Positions 1 to 4,843 of a DNA stretch of 5,783 nt are shown piece by piece (within the stretch, counting starts at the first letter, position 1; the number at the start of each line of letters is the position of its first letter). The stretch is from assembly GCA_003449595.1 (NCBI GenBank), contig DMHB01000190.1, forward strand, positions 1,084 through 6,866, written 5' to 3'. The translations under genes and the position numbers were made by a program. The notes under the pieces were generated by a model. That model searched no databases, was not told where the DNA came from, and was given only the letters and a program-made list of their open reading frames with translations. Source of the stretch: Microscillaceae bacterium. GTDB lineage: Bacteria; Bacteroidota; Bacteroidia; Cytophagales; Microscillaceae.

Positions 1-1137
1 ATCGAAATTGCCCGCGACTATGATATGAGTGTCGAGCGGTTTTATTTTTCGGTGCTTCGGTCGTACCAAGAAATGCACGAAAACTATTTCGATGAAATCG
101 AATCGGCTGCTATTCAATGCAGGCGGCAGTTTTTTGGGCAACAAAGCCTCATTACCCCCGGCGATATTGAGTTGATTCTATCTGACAAATTGGGCTACCA
201 AATCGATAACCAAACGATGCAGCAGTTTGAATCGCTCAAAAGCCTCAGGTCGGTTTTTGTGCCCGGGCAAGTACCGCGATTGTTGCTCAACCCCACACTC
301 AACGAAGGCCAACGCTCGTTTGCTTTGGCGCGCGAGTTAGGCTATGCTTGGATGCAAATTACCGATCGGGCTAATACTTTTGCGTGGATTAAACTTGAGT
401 CGTTCGAGCAACTCCTCAACAATTTCAAAGCCTCTTATTTTGCCTCGGCGTTGCTTATTCCTCGTGATCCGCTGGTGGCTCAAATGCAACAGTTTTTCCA
501 ACTTACCAAGTGGAACGAACAAGCTTTTTTGGCGATAATGCAACAATATGGTGCTTCGCCCGAAATGTTTTTATACCGACTGACCAATATTGCCCCACGC
601 TTTTTGGGGATGCCCAACCTGTTTTTCTTACGATTTCACCACCAAAGAGGCACTTCGCGGTTTTTGCTCAACAAAGAACTACACTTAGCCGGTTTGCACA
701 ACCCGCATAGTTCGATGGTCAAAGACAATTATTGCCGTCGGTGGGTGGCTATCCACGCTTTACAAGACTTGGAAAAATTGCAAGCCCAAGTAGGTGCTGC
801 CACGCAGCCTATGTTGTGCAAAGTGCAGCGGTCGCAATATTTCGACTCGCAAAACGAATATTTCTGTATTTCTTTGGCCGGAGGCATTTACCCCACACCA
901 CGCACCAACCGCAGCGTTACGATTGGCCTTTTGATGAATGATTCTTTTCGGAAATCGGTCAAATTTTGGGACGACCCGGCCATTTCTGTCAAACAAGTGG
1001 GGGTGGCTTGCGAACGTTGCGCTGCTGAAAACTGCCAAGAGCGCGTTGCAGAGCCGGTTGTTTTGCTCGAAAAGCAGAAAAGCCAACAAATGCAGGATGC
1101 CCTCAGCCGGTTGACCCAAACAGAACAGCCCGGTTGA
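1..1137 (+). CDS. XRE/ScfR-type transcriptional regulator with degenerate ImmA/IrrE-like domain (5' partial)
   Basis: The frame is open from base 1 to TGA at 1135-1137, giving 378 visible residues. An ATG at 25 is in frame, but the sequence before it reads as continuous protein, so the true start and most of an N-terminal helix-turn-helix probably lie upstream. Numbering from the ATG at 25, residues 83-150 resemble the ImmA/IrrE (DUF955) core, with 'RSFALARELGYAWM' at 97-110 and 'YFASALLIP' at 138-146. Where active members have HExxH, this protein has R103-E-L-G-Y107, and the usual third ligand Glu is K135. The C-terminal part (about 200-345) ends in a C329-x2-C332-x4-C337 motif like that of the ScfR family (RamB-type regulators of short-chain acyl metabolism). 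A cytoplasmic DNA-binding regulator sensing a metabolite is therefore likely. The ligand and targets cannot be read from the sequence. It is convergent with rimO. Confidence 0.8.
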   Translation: MEIARDYDMSVERFYFSVLRSYQEMHENYFDEIESAAIQCRRQFFGQQSLITPGDIELILSDKLGYQIDNQTMQQFESLKSLRSVFVPGQVPRLLLNPTLNEGQRSFALARELGYAWMQITDRANTFAWIKLESFEQLLNNFKASYFASALLIPRDPLVAQMQQFFQLTKWNEQAFLAIMQQYGASPEMFLYRLTNIAPRFLGMPNLFFLRFHHQRGTSRFLLNKELHLAGLHNPHSSMVKDNYCRRWVAIHALQDLEKLQAQVGAATQPMLCKVQRSQYFDSQNEYFCISLAGGIYPTPRTNRSVTIGLLMNDSFRKSVKFWDDPAISVKQVGVACERCAAENCQERVAEPVVLLEKQKSQQMQDALSRLTQTEQPG

Positions 1138-1142
1138 CCTCA

Positions 1143-2453
1143 CTAAACCACGTGGCCATACAAATCAAATTCGGTGGCTTCGGTGATGTGTACCCGCGCA
1201 AAACTTCCCAAGGCAATGTATTGATTTTCAGCTGAAACCAACACTTCATTGTCCACCTCTGGCGAGTCGTACTCGGTGCGGCCTACAAAATAGCCTCCCT
1301 CTTTGCGGTCAAACAATACCTTGAAAGTTTTCCCGATTTTAGTCTGGTTCAATTCAGCAGAAATGCCCTCTTGCAACTCCATAATTTCGTCGGCACGGGC
1401 TTGTTTTACTTCCTCGGGCACATCGTCTTCCATCGTAAAAGAATGGGTTTGGTCTTCGTGCGAGTAAGTAAAGATACCCAGCCGGTCGAAGCGCATTTTC
1501 TCCACGAAAGTGTACATTTCTTCAAAATCTTGCTCGGTTTCTTGGGGGTGCCCGGCAATGAGTGTGGTGCGGAGTGCCAGTTCAGGCATTTTTTGACGGA
1601 TGGTGTCAATCAAAATTTCGGTTTTTTCGCGGGTAATGCCTCGGCGCATCAATTGCAATATTTTGGTAGAACCGTGTTGCAAAGGCATATCCAAGTATTT
1701 GCAAATATTGGGATATTGCGCCATTACCTCTAAAATATCCAAAGGAAAACCAGCCGGATACGCATACTGAAGTCTGATCCATTCGATGCCTTCTACTTCG
1801 GCCAACCGAGCCATTAGTTCGGATAAATTTCTTTTCTTATACAAGTCCAACCCATAGTAAGTCAGATCTTGGGCTATTAGAATGAGTTCTTTGGTGCCGT
1901 GCTTGGCCAAATTTTGAGCTTGTAGTACCAATTGCTCCATAGGTGCCGAAACGTGCTTGCCCCGCATAATGGGAATGGCACAAAACGAGCAAGGACGGTC
2001 GCAACCTTCGGCTATTTTGAGGTAGGCATAATGCTGCGGAGTAGTAAGCAGGCGCTCGCCTACCAACTCGTGTTTGTAGTCGGCTTTGAATTTTTTAAGC
2101 AATTTGGGCAAATCCCTTGTGCCAAAATAAACATCTACTTCAGGAATTTCGCGGGCCAAATCATCTTTGTATCGCTCTGACAAACAGCCGGTTACATATA
2201 CTTTATCGACCAAGCCCTCGGTTTTGGCTTGGGCATATTTTAAAATTGTATCGATCGACTCTTGTTTGGCATTTTCTATAAATCCGCAAGTATTGATGAT
2301 AATGATGTTGGCATTGGCCGCTGCTTGTTCGTGGTGGGCATCAATTTGGTTGCCCCGAAGCTGGGTAAGTATGTTTTCAGAATCGACGGTATTTTTCGAG
2401 CAACCCAAGGTTACGATGTTTACTTTGTCGGGCTTGCGGGTTTTTGTTTTCAT
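1143..2453 (-). CDS. rimO: Ribosomal protein uS12 methylthiotransferase RimO
   Basis: This radical-SAM enzyme adds a methylthio group to the conserved aspartate of ribosomal protein uS12, using two iron-sulfur clusters and S-adenosylmethionine in the cytoplasm. It has 436 residues, close to the family norm of about 440. The N-terminal MTTase domain carries cluster-binding Cys18 (TLGCSKN), Cys56 (NTCGFI) and Cys90 (VTGCLSERY). The radical SAM motif is C151-x3-C155-x2-C158 within 'EGCDRPCSFCAIPIMRGKH', with 'LDMPLQH' at 254-260. The last 65 or so residues form a TRAM domain. The motif 'CDRPCSFCAIPIMRGKH' favours RimO over the tRNA enzyme MiaB. I chose the ATG at 2453-2451, just before 'KVNIVTLGCSKN'. 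An upstream TTG at 2540 would add 29 residues that do not look like the family and would overlap the promoter region of the divergent gene. All catalytic cysteines are present. The stop is TAG at 1145-1143. Confidence 0.96.
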   Translation of the reverse strand: MKTKTRKPDKVNIVTLGCSKNTVDSENILTQLRGNQIDAHHEQAAANANIIIINTCGFIENAKQESIDTILKYAQAKTEGLVDKVYVTGCLSERYKDDLAREIPEVDVYFGTRDLPKLLKKFKADYKHELVGERLLTTPQHYAYLKIAEGCDRPCSFCAIPIMRGKHVSAPMEQLVLQAQNLAKHGTKELILIAQDLTYYGLDLYKKRNLSELMARLAEVEGIEWIRLQYAYPAGFPLDILEVMAQYPNICKYLDMPLQHGSTKILQLMRRGITREKTEILIDTIRQKMPELALRTTLIAGHPQETEQDFEEMYTFVEKMRFDRLGIFTYSHEDQTHSFTMEDDVPEEVKQARADEIMELQEGISAELNQTKIGKTFKVLFDRKEGGYFVGRTEYDSPEVDNEVLVSAENQYIALGSFARVHITEATEFDLYGHVV

Positions 2454-2472
2454 AGACTTCTTAAAAATTCGG

Positions 2473-2480
2473 CAAAAATT
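2473..2480 (-). promoter_or_regulatory. Weak candidate -7 box for rimO
   Basis: Read on the minus strand this is AATTTTTG, one mismatch from the Bacteroidota -7 consensus TAnnTTTG. It would place transcription initiation about 13 bases before the rimO ATG. A possible -33 element (TTTC, 2499-2502) lies 18 bases upstream but is poor. The region is A/T rich, so a chance match is quite possible. Confidence 0.25.
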
Positions 2481-2581
2481 GGATGGCAACTGGGCTACGA
2501 AATTAAGAATAAGTTGAGGTTTTATCGCATCCCTTGGCAAAACATCCCGTCGTAAAATCGGTTTTATACACGGAAAAAGTT

Positions 2582-2589
2582 TATTTTTG
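2582..2589 (+). promoter_or_regulatory. Candidate -7 promoter box for dprA
   Basis: The bases TATTTTTG match the Bacteroidota -7 consensus TAnnTTTG at every fixed position. The box ends 22 bases before the TTG at 2612, so the transcript would have a leader of about 15 bases. No convincing TTG occurs at the -33 spacing; only T-rich sequence is seen around 2562-2565. The box lies downstream of the alternative TTG at 2534, which supports the shorter DprA start. Confidence 0.45.
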
Positions 2590-2611
2590 CTTATACGAAA
2601 ACATACATCCC

Positions 2612-3760
2612 TTGTCGAATCAACCTACATACTTAGCCGAAATAGCCTTGAGTTTAATCGAGGGCGTTGGAGGCGCTACAGGCCGGCAGTTGATTAGTTA
2701 TGGACAGAGCGCCGAGGCCGTTTTTCAGATGCCGGTAGCCAAATTGCTCAAAATACCTCAAATTGGAGAAGTATTAGCCAACCGCATCAGTCAAGCGGAA
2801 GCCAAAGTATGGGTCGAAGCCGAAAAACAGGTGGCTTGGGCCGAAAAGTTGGGGGTGCAATGTATTCCCTACTTTGACGAGCGCTACCCGGCTATGCTCA
2901 AACAAGCGCCCGATGCGCCGTTGATTCTCTACCAAATGGGGGCATCTGCTTGGCAGCGACCCCGCACCATTGCCATAGTGGGCACGCGGCAAGCCACCAA
3001 CTATGGAAAAGACTTTGTAGCCTCTTTCATCCGCGATTTGATGCCCTACCAACCAGTGGTGGTAAGTGGGTTGGCCTATGGCATCGACATAGCAGCCCAC
3101 CGGGCTTGCTTGGCGCACCAAATTACCACAGTAGCTGTATTGGCTAATGGGTTAGACAAAGTATATCCGCCACAGCACCACGCCACCGCCCAGCAAATTG
3201 TGCAACAACATGGGGCGCTGCTCAGCGAAAGCCCCTTAGGCACCAAACCCGATGCAGCCCGATTTCCGGCGCGCAACCGCATCATTGCAGGCTTGGTCGA
3301 GGCGGTGGTGGTGGTCGAGGCCAAACCCGAAGGGGGGGCCATCATTACCGCCGAAATTGCCAATAGCTACGACCGCGAGGTATTTGCCCTGCCGGGGAGC
3401 ATCCACCAAGAAACGTCTGCCGGATGCAACCACCTGATTAAAACCCATCAGGCGCGTTTGCTGACCGATGTGCGCGATTTGGTTTATATCTTGAATTGGG
3501 ATAAGCCGGTAGCTCCTCAAAATACCCAAGCCACGTTGGCTTTCGACCTCGACACTTTGGGCGAAGCCGAACAGCAAGTAGTCAAGCATTTGGCCAAACA
3601 ACCACAGCAAATCATTTTATTGGACGATTTGAGCTGGGCTTTGCAAATGCCTACAGCCGCACTCAGTGCGCTATTGCTGCAATTAGAACTCCAAGGCTGG
3701 GTCAAAACCTTGCCCGGTAAACAATATGCGTTGGTGCCCCGTGCCCCACGTTTGGTATAA
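2612..3760 (+). CDS. dprA: DNA-processing protein DprA
   Basis: DprA binds incoming single-stranded DNA and loads RecA during natural transformation, in the cytoplasm. From the TTG at 2612 it has 382 residues. An N-terminal SAM/HhH-like region (about 8-62, with 'LLKIPQIGEVLANRI') precedes the Rossmann-like DprA core (about 85-295). The core contains 'AIVGTRQATNYG' at 121-132, 'VSGLAYGIDIAAHRA' at 151-165, 'FPARNRIIAGL' at 218-228, 'EGGAIITAEIA' at 240-250, 'FALPGSI' at 258-264 and 'GCNHLIKTHQARLL' at 271-284. The C-terminal 60 or so residues form a winged-helix domain ('LSALLLQLELQGWV', 351-364). The TTG at 2612 was chosen because homologues begin just before 'IALSLIEGVG' and because a -7 box lies between it and the next upstream TTG (2534). 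That longer start would add 26 residues with no family resemblance. No ATG is available. A J-domain gene follows after 21 bases. Confidence 0.95.
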   Translation: MSNQPTYLAEIALSLIEGVGGATGRQLISYGQSAEAVFQMPVAKLLKIPQIGEVLANRISQAEAKVWVEAEKQVAWAEKLGVQCIPYFDERYPAMLKQAPDAPLILYQMGASAWQRPRTIAIVGTRQATNYGKDFVASFIRDLMPYQPVVVSGLAYGIDIAAHRACLAHQITTVAVLANGLDKVYPPQHHATAQQIVQQHGALLSESPLGTKPDAARFPARNRIIAGLVEAVVVVEAKPEGGAIITAEIANSYDREVFALPGSIHQETSAGCNHLIKTHQARLLTDVRDLVYILNWDKPVAPQNTQATLAFDLDTLGEAEQQVVKHLAKQPQQIILLDDLSWALQMPTAALSALLLQLELQGWVKTLPGKQYALVPRAPRLV

Positions 3761-3781
3761 CCTTTAGGCTCACGACCCGCT

Positions 3782-4639
3782 TTGCTCGACTACTACCACA
3801 TATTAGGATTAGACAGAGGCGCAGGTAGGCAACAAATCAGGGATGCCTACAAGCGGCTGGCGTTTCAGTTTCACCCCGACCGCAACCCGGACAACCCCGA
3901 GGCGGAAGAAAAATTTAAGCTCATTGCCCAAGCATACGAGGTACTGTCTGACGATGTAAAAAAAATCAATTATGATTTGGGTATTTACCGCGAAACACCC
4001 TACCCTTCCGAAATATTGCGGGCTATTCTTAGGCGGTATGCCGAAGCCGGAGAACCTATCCCTGAACGGGATAGTGGATTATCAGAAAATGCCCGACGGT
4101 GGACAGTAGCCTTGAGCGTCGTTTTTTTTACAGGATTCGTCATTTTTGCTATCTATTTCCAAGGGTTTATGAATACCTACACGGCGCGCAACTATTTGAC
4201 CGAAGCCAAAAACTACCACCAACAAGGCAACCACGCGTATGCTGTCTTGATGCTTCGGAAAGCCTTTGAGTTTGACTATAAACTACCCGAAGCCTACTTT
4301 TTTAGCGCTGAGTTAGATTTAGAACTTGAGCAAGATTATGAAAGTGCGATTGAAAATCTGACTAAAGGGATAAGTTTCAGCCGACAAGCCCCCAAAGAGG
4401 TTTTCTTTACCCGAGGATATTGTTACTATCAAATTTATCAGTACAAAGAAGCCCTCGAAGACTTCAATACTTGCTTAAAACTTGATTCAAAACAAGGGAA
4501 TGTGTATTTTTATATGGCCATTGTGTATTTGGCGCTTAAAGAGGAGAATAGCATTCAAAAAGCTTGTGCTGCACTGACACAAGCCGGGCGTTTTGGGGTG
4601 AAGGATGCTTTTAGTTATAAAGAGTTGTATTGTCGATAA
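3782..4639 (+). CDS. Membrane-anchored J-domain protein with C-terminal TPR repeats
   Basis: The 285-residue protein starts at TTG 3782, directly before 'LDYYHILGL', the usual start of a J domain. There is no other start codon between the dprA stop and the J-domain core. The J domain spans residues 2-70, with the HPD tripeptide at 31-33 (bases 3872-3880) that activates Hsp70 ATPase, and ends in 'NYDLGIY'. Residues 107-126 are a single hydrophobic membrane span preceded by Arg105-Arg106. By the positive-inside rule the J domain is cytoplasmic and the C-terminal part periplasmic. Residues 133-270 contain about four degenerate TPR units, for example 'YKEALEDFNTCLKLD' at 221-235. The Gly/Phe and zinc-finger regions of true DnaJ are absent, so it is a specialised co-chaperone rather than the housekeeping dnaJ. 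It probably shares a transcript with dprA. Client and role are unknown. Confidence 0.85.
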   Translation: MLDYYHILGLDRGAGRQQIRDAYKRLAFQFHPDRNPDNPEAEEKFKLIAQAYEVLSDDVKKINYDLGIYRETPYPSEILRAILRRYAEAGEPIPERDSGLSENARRWTVALSVVFFTGFVIFAIYFQGFMNTYTARNYLTEAKNYHQQGNHAYAVLMLRKAFEFDYKLPEAYFFSAELDLELEQDYESAIENLTKGISFSRQAPKEVFFTRGYCYYQIYQYKEALEDFNTCLKLDSKQGNVYFYMAIVYLALKEENSIQKACAALTQAGRFGVKDAFSYKELYCR

Positions 4640-4758
4640 ATAATAACATACTGTCGCCTACGTTCTTATTTGTTAGGTTAACAGTAATCAATCTGAAAAC
4701 CAGAGAAGAACTTTCACCGTAAGGCTAAAGATGTGGAGATTGGAACGGCTTTCGTAGC

Positions 4759-4776
4759 ATAGGCAGCCTATCTGCC
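4759..4776. repeat. Two mutually exclusive short hairpins
   Basis: ATAGG (4759-4763) can pair with CCTAT (4767-4771) around a CAG loop. Alternatively GGCAG (4762-4766) can pair with CTGCC (4772-4776) around a CCTAT loop. The two overlap, so only one can form at a time. The second is followed by AAAA, not by a T run, which argues against a plus-strand terminator. Confidence 0.4.
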
Positions 4777-4777
4777 A

Positions 4778-4803
4778 AAATGGATTAAAAATCTAAATGG
4801 ATT
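4778..4803. repeat. Direct repeat AAATGGATT, two copies
   Basis: Identical 9-base copies lie at 4778-4786 and 4795-4803, 17 bases apart start to start. The second ends 40 bases before the ATG at 4844. The position would suit a regulator-binding site, but 9 bases in A/T-rich DNA can repeat by chance. Confidence 0.3.
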
Positions 4804-4843
4804 GAGAAAATGTAGTGGCTTGATCTTAAAATAGTAATTGTAT

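Larger units (their letters stand above)
2454..2611. promoter_or_regulatory. Divergent intergenic region between rimO and dprA
   Basis: These 158 bases separate the chosen rimO ATG from the chosen dprA TTG and must hold the start signals of both genes. Open frames run into it from both sides, but only from TTG codons (2534 on plus, 2540 on minus) and without family-like sequence, so I treat it as non-coding. A good Bacteroidota -7 box faces dprA and a weaker one faces rimO; both are listed separately. Confidence 0.6.
4640..4843. other. Non-coding region between the J/TPR gene and the secreted-protein gene
   Basis: This 204-base stretch has no convincing open frame. It contains a TGTTA-GGT-TAACA inverted repeat (4671-4683), two overlapping short hairpins (4759-4776) and a direct repeat of AAATGGATT (4778-4786 and 4795-4803). 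None of the hairpins is followed by a T run on either strand, so no intrinsic terminator can be called. No good TAnnTTTG box is visible before the ATG at 4844. The region must nonetheless hold the end of one transcript and the start of the next unless they are joined. Confidence 0.6.

Noticed and set aside
760..1143. Minus-strand open frame of 127 codons within the regulator gene
   Set aside because: It is antisense to a well-supported coding sequence and shows no recognisable domain. Long antisense frames are expected by chance here.
1371..1733. Plus-strand open frames antisense to rimO, including 1371-1733 and 2167-2517
   Set aside because: They lie opposite conserved RimO sequence and have no recognisable motif.
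2454..2540. Extending rimO upstream to TTG 2540 (29 more residues)
   Set aside because: The added residues do not resemble RimO, the start codon is weak, and the extension would cover the candidate rimO promoter. The ATG at 2453 gives the normal family length.
2534..2611. Extending dprA upstream to TTG 2534 (26 more residues)
   Set aside because: The extension lacks family resemblance and contains a full -7 box, so it is more likely leader or promoter sequence.
3076..3610. Minus-strand open frames opposite dprA (3076-3363 and 3236-3610)
   Set aside because: They are antisense shadows of the conserved DprA core. The low-complexity Ser/Thr/Ala content reflects the opposite strand's codons.
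4122..4129. T8 run in the J/TPR gene (and a similar one at 5559-5566) as terminators or phase-variable tracts
   Set aside because: Neither has a preceding stem. Both encode Phe codons in hydrophobic segments, and the reading frames continue intact through them.
4759..4780. Intrinsic terminator for the dprA operon
   Set aside because: The GGCAG/CTGCC stem is only 5 bp and is followed by AAAA rather than a T run. It also lies 120 bases past the stop.
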